Assembly: GCA_043228905.1 (NCBI GenBank)
Contig: JBHGNT010000002.1
Span: forward strand, 16,864,001-16,928,000
DNA from: Azolla caroliniana
Taxonomy: Eukaryota > Polypodiophyta
Reading direction: 5' to 3'
DNA: 64,000 bases
Shown here piece by piece: positions 31,105 through 41,980 of this stretch. A program made the translations under genes and the position numbers. Within the stretch, counting starts at the first letter, position 1; each line of letters begins with the position of its first letter. The notes beneath the pieces were generated by a model. That model did not search any database and was not told the origin of the DNA. It saw only the letters and a program-made list of their open reading frames with translations.

Positions 31105-31860
31105 CAATAATAATGGATATGCATCGGGTGCATCTAAGTGAAGAACTACTGCTGAAATCAGGAATGTGTGGCCACCTATAACAATATCTAATTTGTCGAA
31201 TAGACCAAGTGGTCGGACCATGCTTGTGTCGTCCATCCGTAACCATAATGGACATGCATCCCATTTGGTAATGCCGAGTCAATCACACGTAAGTTTATTA
31301 ATTACATTGACCCTCAAACCACCGTCAACAATGCTTCCTATAACTTCTTGGCCCCGAATTATCACCTTAATTGATGGACTCTGCTCGTCCATCATAGTCG
31401 AACCATTCACAAGATTGCTATAATTTACTGATACTTTTTCTACCCATTGTTTGCAATAAATGTGGCGACCTTCTCAGTGAAGCGAGGCACTAATTTTAAT
31501 AATCCTTTCAAAGGTAATGATACTTGACAATCGGCCAAGACCTTCCATGTTTCCTTGTCTGCAGGTGTTAGAGTCGGCTCTGACTGTTTGATTGGTTGAA
31601 CGTTCGCCTTGTAAGTCGATATAGCATTTTCTTGCATCATTCGGGCCCCGTTGCTATTGTCATCCTCAACCCATTCTTTAGCCACTTTTCTTACAATCTC
31701 CTGCACTTCCCACTCCGATTGTTTACCCTTACTGCATGTGGTTACTTGCTATACTTCCAACATGACCATATTGACTGCCAATGCTTTGCCTTTACCTTTT
31801 GTTGGGCATTGATTAGCATAGTGGCCATCTTTCCTGCAAATATAGCAAGTTGGCACCGTT
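31105..31860 (-). pseudogene. GyD third knuckle and protease fragment
   Basis: Minus-strand reading gives CYICRKDGHYANQC (C-X2-C-X4-H-X4-C) near 31800-31845. Further on it gives a protease part with a GG active-site region, LRMDDTSMVRPLGL (LRMADTSSMRPTGL in Gy3) and a conserved hydrophobic stretch. It is cut at 31104. Confidence 0.72.
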
Positions 31861-32116
31861 GAGCCACTTGATTCACCGTTTTCATACTGAGGTCTGTGAC
31901 CATCTTGAGATTCGAAGTTATCTCCATCTCTAGAATCATGTTGGAAATGTCGAGATCCGTTCGACTTTCGGTTATCATTGAATCGACGATTTGATTGTCA
32001 ATTGCCATCATTTTTCCTGTGATTATTGAACCTTCTATCATCCTAATATTGACCACCCCTATAAGGTTGACGATTATTGTTATCACGTCGGGTTGAGTAA
32101 TCCCGATCATAATTGT

Positions 32117-33343
32117 TCAGACTATCCCGCCAATAGTAGTCGCTTCATCATCGTGCTGAGTATCATTACCTTGGTCTGATCTATATTGATCATCATATCT
32201 TGGTCGATCTTCTTCTTGCGACCGATGTGCTGATTGATTCCGATCCTCATGAAAGTTCTTCTCAGGATGAATCTGTCGAACTGGCACGACTATTTTCTTG
32301 AGCAAATTATACTCATATTGCTCGACCGAATGAGCCTTGGAATGGCAGATCGTACAATGAGTACGTAAACTGCATTCCATCATCGAATGCCCTGTGTTGA
32401 GACAAGTGGTACATTGCACCGTTTGTTGGAACCTCAACTCCTCTAATGTAGGTAAATTTCTATGCAATGTTGACATATTCATACTATTATTATTGTGAGT
32501 ACAATCCATTGCCAAAGCTTTGTCCATCACTTGCTCCAGTTATTGATTTCGAAAATCGAGTAATGTGAGTGTTGTTCAAAGAGGCTCACGTATTGCCGCC
32601 AAGAAGATATCCTTCAGTTCTTCTTCTAGAATTGGGCGCGAAATTTGGAGTCGTAGATTTTGAAACCTAATCACGAATTGTGACATCGTTTCATGAGGCT
32701 CCTGATACACCACATAAAATTGGCCAATGAGATCCTTCTGTGGGATCTACCCATAAAATTATTGGGTAAACTTTGCAGATAATGGTTCTAGTGAGTTGAA
32801 CACCTTTGGCCCATTCTAGGCATACAAATTTGCCGACAGTCCGTCGAGTGATAATACGAACTCAACGATTTTAGATTTTTCTTTGGCAGCAATTGACAAT
32901 TGTTGTGCCACATGGTTCACTTCCCATGTCGTCAGAAAGTCACGAACATGCGCCTCCGCATTGGCTCCTTCTCGATACTTTGAGCAATGGTATGACATTG
33001 TATCCTCCTCCCAAATGTGAAAAGAATATCCTTGATCAGACTGCTCCTCGTCTGAGTTGCTATCTATTAGATTGGGAATTTCACTCCACTCCCTTTCAGC
33101 TTCTTGTTGGATCTGGTTAAGAATTTTTGAACCTTCTGCAATCCCACCTCCTGGTCTTTTGCGGCCTACAAGTGCAACCAGACTAGATGACATCCATTCC
33201 CCTTGATCGTTGCCTATAGCAGATGTAACCGGGTGTGCCAAAATATTGTGTTGATCTATAGACAACCGACTATGGTAACCGACAAGCACAATAGGTCGAA
33301 CGTTGTCGTGACGTGGCTCGCCTAGAAGCGTAGTGTTGCGCAC
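32117..33343 (-). pseudogene. GyD gag
   Basis: Fragments match Gy3 gag in order: ANAEAHVRDFLTTWEVNHVA (AEAHVHAFQETWEANHVS in Gy3), QPHETMSQFVIRFQ-like text, and two knuckles QCTTCLNTGHSMMEC and CTICHSKAHSVEQ. In the second knuckle the last Cys is changed to Tyr. Several stops occur between 32530 and 32820. Confidence 0.8.
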
Positions 33344-34384
33344 ACAAAGGATAACGTGAAAGTGAGGAAGGAATCACTGGGATTATGGACGGAAGAGACG
33401 AAAGAGTAGAGATAGAGTGAATAGAGATCAATAAGATATGACAAAATAGGATTTTTAAGGAATATAAGATAAGACAAGATAAGATATAAAATAATATATG
33501 AGAAAGTGTATGAAATTTATAATCATTTTCATGAAAGAGTTACAAAATGATTGTGCACATCGTTGAACCTCCGAACTTTGTCTTGCAAGGTAATCGCTCT
33601 TCTCTTTCTTGATCGTAGACCACTACAATCTTCACTTCAATATTTTGATGAAGATAAGGCTTGAACCGCCTCCCTCTTGTTGAGAGTTGACCACCACGAC
33701 CGCCAAGCTAGAGCTCCACCTTTATCTTGAACTTCTTCCTTTCTTTCTCTATTTTATGGTATCTCTTATGTAATATATATTTGATTGATATCTCATACAT
33801 ATCTCCTTTTGATCTTCTCTTTCACCATTTAAATAGGTGCCCCCATGCATATGATGCATTGGAGGGTACAAGTCATGCATGTAGTGCATGAAATGCATGA
33901 TAAACATCTCGCTCATTTGAGCTTTTATGTATGAAACAATATATGCAATAACAATAAACATGAAAATATAATCTTAAAGAGAAAGGGCCTAGCCTAATGG
34001 TAGGTGTGTTGACTTTGGTGTATGAGGTTGTGGGTTTGAGTCTAAAAAAGTTATTGAATACAACTTTATTTTTATATCATGAAGCAAATCCTTTATGTAA
34101 TATAAAGTATATATAAAGTATGCTTTATTTTATGTATATTACTAGTATAGAATAAATGGTAAGATTTGAGAGTCATAGGGTGGGGTTATTGGTTCAAGTC
34201 CTCTCTTGTTCGTGTAATATAATATATTTATCTATATATATATTATTTTTTCTTTACATATATATAATATTATCATATGTGTTGTTAATATTATCTTTAT
34301 ATATAAAACATTATCAAATGTTATTTTAGTTACGTATTTATCTTATTGTAGACTTTTAATGTGAAGCTTTCGTACTTCACGACA
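33305..34384 (-). mobile_element. Solo LTR SL2 of the Gy2/GyC type, inside the GyD LTR
   Basis: In minus orientation it starts TGTCGTGAAGTACG and ends CACGTCACGACA (1080 bp). Flanks are ACGT on the left and TCGT on the right, a 3-of-4 match to a 4-bp duplication. It shares with Gy2 the start hairpin (GTGAAG/CTTCAC), two tRNA-like modules on its antisense strand (33985-34047 and 34141-34210, plus strand), a CATGCA cluster (33845-33905), and a third module in the element sense (33658-33715, minus strand). Confidence 0.75.
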
Positions 34385-34677
34385 TCGTTCTCCCTCGAAT
34401 GTTCTATCAAGATGATTGTGGTAGGAAATTGGATGGCTAGTAATAGTCTATACTTAGACTTGTTCTACAGAGCCCTGTTTTGTTTACTTAGTAACCATAA
34501 TCGACTATTATTCTTAATATAATTACTTAGTGGAAGCAGAATCAGAGTTCGACACATATAACAATATCGAATCATAATATAGTCGATACAGAGATATCCT
34601 CTAACTACTAACTTATATTAATTCAAAATAGAATGATATGATTACAATGCTCTCGATCGCTTTTTATAGGTGATCCG

Positions 34678-35448
34678 AGTGCAAAGAATGTCACCTACCA
34701 CTCCAGGACTAAGTATATCCAAAGGAGATACCATTAGCTTAGGGAAAGGGCGGAAGAAAAGGATTTTTCTCTGGTGAAGATCCACACAAAGGAAAATGGA
34801 TTAGACATGTTGATGAAGGTGTTGTCAGTAGAGAAGCTGAACACGTGCAGGCAAAGGGTCGGATCGACAAAGTACCCCATGTCAGAGTGAAGGGGGAGTT
34901 TGTTAGGAAACAAGTCCCTCCGGATGGGAAGAGCACAAGTAGGATTGGAGTCCGATGAACAAGAACTGGATCGGAAGGGTTCGAAGGAGATAGAGACCGG
35001 ACCCGAACCGGCCGAAAGGCATCCGGTCGGATCCGGAGAGGTATCTAAGATAGGCCACATTTGTAAATAGCCCATAGTATGTATTAGTATAAATACATCT
35101 AGGGCAAATCATTATAGTGTGAGTGTGTTAGGATTGTAACTAGTGCATAAGTGTGTGCAACTAAAGAGTAGGAGAGAGTGAGTGTGAGTGTAGTAACTTT
35201 GTTGTAACTGTCGCCAGAGGAAGAGGAGCTCAAGGTTGTTGCCTCCCATGGAGTTAGGGTATTCCTCCTACCATAGTGATATAGTTTGGAGTTATTGGAC
35301 TCCCATGGTTTTTCATGTTCAGGGTTTCCACGTTAAAACATTTTGTGTCTCTGTACTTTCTGTTTCTTGTTGTCTCGATCCCTACGTCTCTCTCATTTGC
35401 ACGTGTTGACCAGTTGTTGTCGGCTTCATATTCCACATAGTCATAACA
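34678..35448 (+). mobile_element. Copia remnant CopL: RNase H end and 3' LTR
   Basis: 34680-34890 translates to AKNVTYHSRTKYIQRRYH and KIHTKENGLDMLMKVLSVEK, the C-end of a copia RNase H like that of Cop4. The purine tract gtgaagggggagtt precedes an LTR at 34901-35448 (TGTTAGGAAACAAGTCCCTC..CATAACA). The LTR start is shared with Cop3 and Cop4, so all three are one family group. The 5' part is missing. Confidence 0.82.
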
Positions 35449-35622
35449 TTAATTGTGAACACGTTCTCAAGTTAGGGCTTGAGTATATAAGTCCAACTGT
35501 AACATTGTAAAGAGAGAGAGAGAGAGAGAGAGATTATATTATCGTCTTCGGAGGTCAAATATGACCTATGAGACCAAAAATATTACATTTCACGTGATAC
35601 GTGTGAAAGTGAGTAGTGACTC

Positions 35623-36850
35623 TCAATGTTCAAGAACTTTACCAATAAATGTTACAATCGAGAGTGCACATTGTGATTGTGAGAGGAATTCATGCAAGGA
35701 TTGGGCTAAGTAAAAGAGATGTGGAAAACATGGTCGAATATGATCAAAGGCAGAGCATTGTATCAAAGTGTGATACTCAGACTCACAAACTTGTTTAGGG
35801 CAAAGTGTGCATAGCCGACCACTCTCATCACTTGTGCCCCAACGCCCTGTCTCACATCGCAATGCATGTGAGCTAAGTTGCATGGAAGCCAAGGTTTGAA
35901 TGGCAGATAACAGTATGGGCTCTAACATGTATCGATGTGTAAGATTTCCCCGTTCCACAAAGAATATGGTTTTGTAGTTAGGTGCAACATGTGTAGTATA
36001 ATGTGTGAAGCGTGAGCCTCCACATTTGTCCCATGTCATGATACATTGGCGTTGCAAAAAGGCCTCATTTATAGAGGAATCTAATGATGCATCATGAAGC
36101 AAGTGTCTCACATCCCATCTACCAAACCATGTTTCTATATCTTGCATCCAACCGGAACACAAAATATTGCTTTTATGCGTCTTTTGGATCTTTTTGCTTG
36201 CTTCCCACGCAATTCTAGGAAGTCGATGTGAGGGACTTTTTTCAACCTTAAGCATGTATTCAACAACCCTTTCCATGGCCATGATCTCAATGGGAAGCGA
36301 TCCCGTTTCAAGGAGGAGGAGGGTGTAGGGTGTTTATTTCTTAATTTGTAGAAACTTTGTAAGAAAATATTTTTGTACATTTTCAAACTCTTTCCACATA
36401 GATTTAGGGATGCTACTGCCCCATACTTCCATCGCATAGAGAAGAACCGGTGTCCCCAAAGTGTCGAAAAGATATTTCTTGAGGACCCAACACTTAATAT
36501 CTCCAAGATTGCATGTGTTCTCAAATGCATAGTATGCTTGCTTACCCGCCTCTAGGCGGCGTGTAGCACATTCAGTCCATATATGATTTGAAGGAACTTC
36601 AAGGCCAAGATATTCGAAGCTTTCCACACATTCAAGTGGCTCATTGTTGTACATAATGCATGGTTTATCTCTTTTTTGGCTCTTCACAAGCATAATCTTT
36701 GTTTTAGAGCTATTGGCACTTAATTTAGTATGCATGCAAATTTTTTCCAATGCCTTCATAAGCTTTTGTGCATCTCCTAAAGTATTTGCAAAAAGCACTA
36801 CATCATCTGCATATAGCAAAAGCATAATCACAACATTCCCAATGACAACT
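35623..36850 (-). pseudogene. LINE L1c, 3' part (split by Gy3)
   Basis: Minus-strand reading gives MLLLYADDVVLFANTLGDAQ with the YADD active site, then FEYLGLEVPSNHIWTECATR, VLLYAMEVWGSS and the C-terminal Cys/His region (GRLCTLCPKQVCESEYHTLI). Two frame breaks lie near 36290 and 36340. Upstream it continues at 44451 beyond Gy3. It belongs to a LINE type different from L1a/L1b. Confidence 0.85.
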
Positions 36851-37285
36851 TGTTACCCGGTCGGCAAGAAGGCTTAAGGATGTCCAGACCAGAGTGTGAA
36901 AGGAATAGTTTATTCGGGAACTGTTGTAATTATTTTATTAATATGGATGGACGGACCGGAATCGGTATGCCGATCGGGATCCGGACCGATTCCGAATAGG
37001 TGCGGGTTGCACCGTTTTGTACTTCGTACCGAAGACCTATATAAAGGCCCGGTTACAATGTAATTGACAATGGATAATTAATAGAACTTATTGCCTTAAC
37101 CTTTCAGTATTGATTACCGTTCTGTACTCATTGTTATATCTTACGCGTGTAATGACGTATTGCTAAGTAACCAATTAAGGTCTAATTAAGCGTTGTGTCG
37201 TAAGTCATCTTGCCGTAACACCCTTTGGTGAAGTGTCTTAAGTGGACACCCTGTGTTAGGCTGTTGTCCGGCCCTAGGATTAACA
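36851..37285 (+). repeat. 5' LTR of Gy3
   Basis: 435 bp from TGTTACCCGGTCGG to AGGATTAACA, with TATA box cctatataaagg near 37038. Confidence 0.88.
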
Positions 37286-37386
37286 CAGTTTTTGGCGACC
37301 ACGATGCCAGCACAATCGCAGTGAACAACGGCGGGAATGGATGACTAGGCCAACAGACGACCCGGTTACGGAGAGAGCACGAAGAC

Positions 37387-39228
37387 TTGCTGAACGACGA
37401 GTCTTCGTCACTCCGTCTGCAACAAAACGCCTACCTGGACGAAGGAAGCAGCTTAAGCAGTCTCCGGGAAGCGGAATCCCTTCTCCAGGCCTTGGCCGGA
37501 AGAGATGGCGAATCCGAAGCATTTTCAGCGCTGGAATCGGATTCGGAAGGGGGTTACAACGCGCACACAAACTATCGCAACAGTAACGACACCCCAGGAG
37601 GATCAGAGGACGAGGAGTCGGATACATTACCGACACCAGAACCAGAGTTGTTAGATCGGGAACCTCCGACACTAGACGTGGAGCAACCTCCGGAGACGGA
37701 AGAAGACAAAGAAAGACCTTCGACACCGGAAGTCGAGCCAGAAACACCAAAGGAAGACCGACAAAGATCTCCGACGCCGATGGAACAGCAGGAAAGACCA
37801 CCGACACCGCCAGCCTACGTACCGACACCAGACGACGACATGCCGTTCTAGTACCCCAAGTATAGGGATGACCCGGACGCGGAGGCTCATGTTCACGCGT
37901 TTCAAGAAACATGGGAGGCGAACCATGTGTCACAATGGTTAACCGTGGCGGAAGAGGAACGATCTAAGATAGCCGAATTCGGCGTGACATTGGAAGGACC
38001 GGCCGCCAGATGGCACCGGACGCAGGACCCCAGCACCATCACCACCTTTGCGGACCTGAAAGATAAATTCTTGCACTTCTTTCAGAAGGAGGTGAACCAA
38101 AGAGAAATGGTGGGCCTATTTTATACCATCCGGCAGGACCCTGAGGAGAGCATTCCGCAGTTTGTCATCCGGTTTCAACGAATGCACAGTCAGCTTACCC
38201 GAACACCTCCGGAGGAAGAAACACAGGCTATATTCTTAGCCACGCTCCGGGAACCTCTACGAACGGTATGCACGATCATCGACTTTCGCACAAGCACCGT
38301 CGACCAGGTCATCGAACGGGTTAGAGAAATGGAGAAAACGAGCTCTTGGCTAACAATGGGAGTCCTCCAACGAGCGTTACCAACCGATGAGGATCTCCGG
38401 TTTCGACAGGCCATTCAATGCACAACATGCCTTAATGCCGGGCACTCAGCACTAGAATGTACCATGCGGTCGCAATGTCTACTGTGTCATTCCCGGAACC
38501 ATACAATGGAGCAGTGCGAGTACAATTTGTTGAATCGCCAAGCACCACCGGTTCGGCAAATCGAACCACGGAGTACCAAGGAGGAGGAAGAAGAACGTTG
38601 GAGGCGAGAAGAGCGATACCGACCGGCACAAGATGTCTGGTACAGGGATAACTATGACCGGTATGAGAGATATGATCAGTTCCGGGATTGTAATGGATGG
38701 TACGAGCATTACAACCGGGATCACTCCCCCGGGTATCACCAACGACGGGAAGATTACGGGAGATATGACGACCAACCCCGTCAAGGGTACCGCAACAAAA
38801 AGAACTTTAATAAAAAACGGCATTTCAAAAAAGGGAGCCACCCACGTGAACCGGAAAAAGGCACCTCAAGCAGCCAACCGGACCAAAGCCCCGCGGTTAC
38901 CAGAGGTCCTCCACCGGGTACAGGAAACAATGCCGAATACAGCAATACCCGGAAAGCAGATTGCTATTATTGCCGGCAAGAAGGACATTATAGTAATAAA
39001 TGTCCAGCAAAGAGCTATGACAAGCGACCGACAATAAACATGGTAGTTGCCGAAGTCGCAGACCTGCAGCAGGTTACCACAAGGTCGAAGGGCAAGGCGA
39101 TGGAATGGGAGACACAAGAGGCCATCCGGAAGCAGGCAACGGAATGGGTGAAAAAGGCAAATGAGCGAAACGTAGCAGAACTTACGCAACCAAAGGAGAA
39201 CACCGAAGAGCTCGCCGGCGGCAGTTAG
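37387..39228 (+). pseudogene. Gy3 gag
   Basis: One frame with a single TAG at 37849-37851. The N-terminal part (37387-37851) is acidic and Pro/Thr-rich with repeated PSTPE/PPTP-like units. The gag core follows (AHVHAFQETWEANHVSQWLT, EEAIPQ-like RF motif). Three knuckles are present: CTTCLNAGHSALEC, CLLCHSRNHTMEQC and CYYCRQEGHYSNKC. Between them is an Arg/Tyr/Asp-rich stretch. The start codon cannot be placed: the ATGs at 37337 and 37341 are in other frames. Confidence 0.85.
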
Positions 39229-39300
39229 ACCGAAAATGCGACATGGCAGGCATTGTAGGAGTGCCAAATCACGCTGCCATTAGGACGGCTCCTACAACTA

Positions 39301-40014
39301 GTGCCCAAATTCACAGAAGGACTCAAGACAGGCAGGACGGCAGGAGAAACACCATCGGCACCAACATTCTTCTCAAATCCAGAGGAGGGACTGACGGTGG
39401 TAGACACAAACAGTCTGGCGATCACAGCCATCGTGAAGGGAAAGGAGTTACCCGGAATAGTAATAGATGGAGGATTTGGCGTCAATGTGATTAGCCTCCA
39501 AACATGCACAACCTTGGGAATCCAAGAGTGGGAACCATGCCCGTTCTGGCTACGGATGGCGGATACAAGCTCAATGCGACCGACCGGCTTGATACGAGAT
39601 TTGGAAGTAACAATCGGCGGCCACACATTTCGCATCTCGGCAATAGTGCTACAATTACAGGCCCAAGGAGCTTACCCGCTATTGTTGGGGCGACCGTGGC
39701 TAAAAACAGCGCACATTAAACAAAACTGGAGGAAGAATATAATCACCTTCCGGCGGGGAAAAGCAAAAGTACGGGTACTAACACAACCACGGACGGGTAC
39801 CGGGAAGGAATTGACACCCCTATATGCTGAATGTGTCAATATGCTGGACGGATTAGCAAACGAAGAGGTGGATCAATACTTGCAAGATAATCCGAAGATA
39901 GTACCTCTGTTCGAAATCGACGTAGCTGAAGCCGTATCACCATACATACTGCCACCGGACGGAGCGGACGAAGAACCAAATAAAGAAGTGATCCGGGAGC
40001 TACGACAAGCATAA
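39301..40014 (+). pseudogene. Gy3 protease
   Basis: LPGIVIDGGFGVNVIS contains the Asp of the active site as Asp-Gly-Gly, where Asp-Ser/Thr-Gly is usual; GyD has a similar GG. LLLGRPWLKTAHIKQNW is the conserved downstream motif. It is in the same frame as gag, separated by stops at 39226-39228 and near 39258. Confidence 0.82.
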
Positions 40015-40032
40015 GAAGCGCTGGAAAGAGAA

Positions 40033-40775
40033 ATGGCCGTATCACAACGGGTTAAAGCATCCCAACTAGAGGAGGTAAGTCTAGGAACTACGAAAGAGGC
40101 AAGACCAGTGCAGATAGCCAAGGAAATGACTACGGAGAACAGAACGACAATGATTACACTTCTCAAAGAGTTTCGGGACGTGTTTGCCTGGTCCTACGAG
40201 GATAGGAGAGGGCTCGATCCTTAGCTATATCAGCATCAGATACATTTGAGCAAAGATGCCAAACCGGTAGCACAACGACGATACCAGATGAATCCAAACT
40301 ACGTCGCCAAAGTCAAGGAGGAAATCGACAAGTTGTTGAGGGTTGGCTTTATCTGTCCCATAAAGAAATCTACATGGTTGAGACCGATAGTAGTCGTACC
40401 AAAGAAAAATGGCAAAATTAGAGTATGTGTCGACTACCGGAAGCTTAATGTGGCGACGGTAACTGATGCATTTCCACTTCCATTTACGGATGGAGTTTTG
40501 GACGCAGTCTCCGGCCATGAGGTATACAGTTTTTTAGACGGATTCAGCGGATACAACCAGATCCGGATGCACCCCGATGACCAGGAGAAAACGGCTTTCG
40601 TCATTGAATGGGGAGTGTTTGTTGCCGTAGTGATGATGTTCGGACTAAAAACGGCATTGGCAACGTTCTAGAGGATCATCATGGAAATATTCGAAGAATT
40701 CATACCGGCATTCATGCAGGTGTTCCTCGATGATTTCGCCGTTTACAGCCGGGAAGGAGACCACCGTTCCGTTTA
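40033..40775 (+). pseudogene. Gy3 reverse transcriptase, truncated
   Basis: FAWSYEDRRGLDP, RRYQMNPNYVAKVKEEIDKLL, IVVVPKKNGKIRVCVDYRKL, FLDGFSGYNQIRMHPDDQEK and the active site VFLDDFAVYSR. After this the thumb and connection are missing: RNase H starts within 20 bases in another frame. Stops occur at 40222 and 40669. Confidence 0.85.
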
Positions 40776-41406
40776 CACACGTTCCGTTTCATGTGTTCGT
40801 GGATGCGTTCGACATTGCAATCGGGAGTGCGCTGATGCAACTTACGGAGCCAAGATGGTACCGGCCCATATATTACGCAAGCCGGAAGTTATCCCAAGAC
40901 GAACGAAATTATTCCACCACGGAAAGGGAAGCTTTAGGCATGATCTACAGCGTAACAAAATTTAGGCATTATTTATTGGGAAGAAAGTTTTCCTTCCATG
41001 TAGATCATTGGGCACTCCTCTACCTAGTGTCCAAAGCGTCACTTACCAGTAAGTTGGCCCGATGGACTTTGCTATTACAGGAATTCGAATTTGAGATATT
41101 CCACCGACCCGGCATACAGCATGCGGTAGCAGATTATTTAAGCCGGTTAGATTCTGGCGAAACCGGCGACGGAGTACCGAATGAGTTTCCGGATGCTGAG
41201 CTATTTCGAGTCAACGCGGAAATGGCAACAGATGAAATGGTGGCACCAGAAGATAAGTGGCTAACAAATATGCACCAATTTCTGAGCACCGGATTGCCTC
41301 CAGAGGAGATGAACCGGGACGAGAGGAAACGTCTGGTGGTCCAAAGCCAACACTTCTGTTTATTACGGGACACGCTATACCACAAAGGTGCGGACGGTAT
41401 ATGGTG
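40776..41406 (+). pseudogene. Gy3 RNase H
   Basis: FHVFVDAFDIAIGSALMQL, YYASRKLSQDERNYSTTERE, FSFHVDHWALLYLVSK and GIQHAVADYLSRL give the full set of RNase H motifs. The second-to-last region has VDHWA where TDH is usual. It is followed by the linker to integrase. Confidence 0.85.
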
Positions 41407-41980
41407 ACGAGCGGTGCGCAACGACGAGAAGGAGGTAATACTACGGGAAGCACACTGCGGAGTCGCCGGAGGCCATTATGCTGGGGATGCTACGGCAAGG
41501 AAGATATGGCAAAGTGGCCTATGGTGGCCGACTACATTGAAAGACGCAGTCCGGTACGGGAAAGAGTGTGATCTATGTTAGCGAATGGGCCAACCAACAG
41601 AACAAGCTAGGATGCTGCATAAGCTAGTACTACCGCTAGAACCATTTTAGAAATGGGGACTGGATTTTGTCGGACCATTTAAACCATCGGCAATGAGAAC
41701 TGGCAACCGGTATGTGATCGTCGCGACGGACTACTGCACTAAATGGGTGGAAGCCAAAGCCCTACGAGACAACACCGCGGCGTCGACGACAAAATTCTTA
41801 TACGAATACATTTGGTGCCGGTACAGATGCCCCATAGAGCTGATAAGCGACCAAGGAGGGCACTTTCTTGGACAGGTAATGGAGAGCTTGACGTCATTCT
41901 ATGCGGTAGTACATAAATGGAGCACCCCGTACTACCCACAAGCCAACGGATTAGCTGAGTCAACAAACAAAACAGATTAG
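41407..41980 (+). pseudogene. Gy3 integrase, C-end lost
   Basis: HCGVAGGHYAGDATARKI carries the zinc-finger His pair. DFVGPFKP gives the first Asp, ISDQGGHFLGQ the second, and QANGLAESTNK the Glu. A TAG at 41978 comes ten residues later, so the C-terminal domain is absent and the next ORF follows in the same frame. Confidence 0.85.

Larger units (their letters stand above)
31104..34677 (-). mobile_element. Gypsy remnant GyD (minus strand), same family as Gy3
   Basis: It holds part of the protease, gag, PBS region and part of the 5' LTR in minus orientation. The LTR end lies near 33255, by comparison with Gy3 (attaacaca then TTTGGC in Gy3, gatcaacaca then TTTTGGCAC here). The LTR is interrupted by SL2 (33305-34384) and resumes to about 34677, where a TATA-like cctataaaaag is found. 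Pol is absent: the element breaks off at 31104 inside the protease. Confidence 0.75.
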
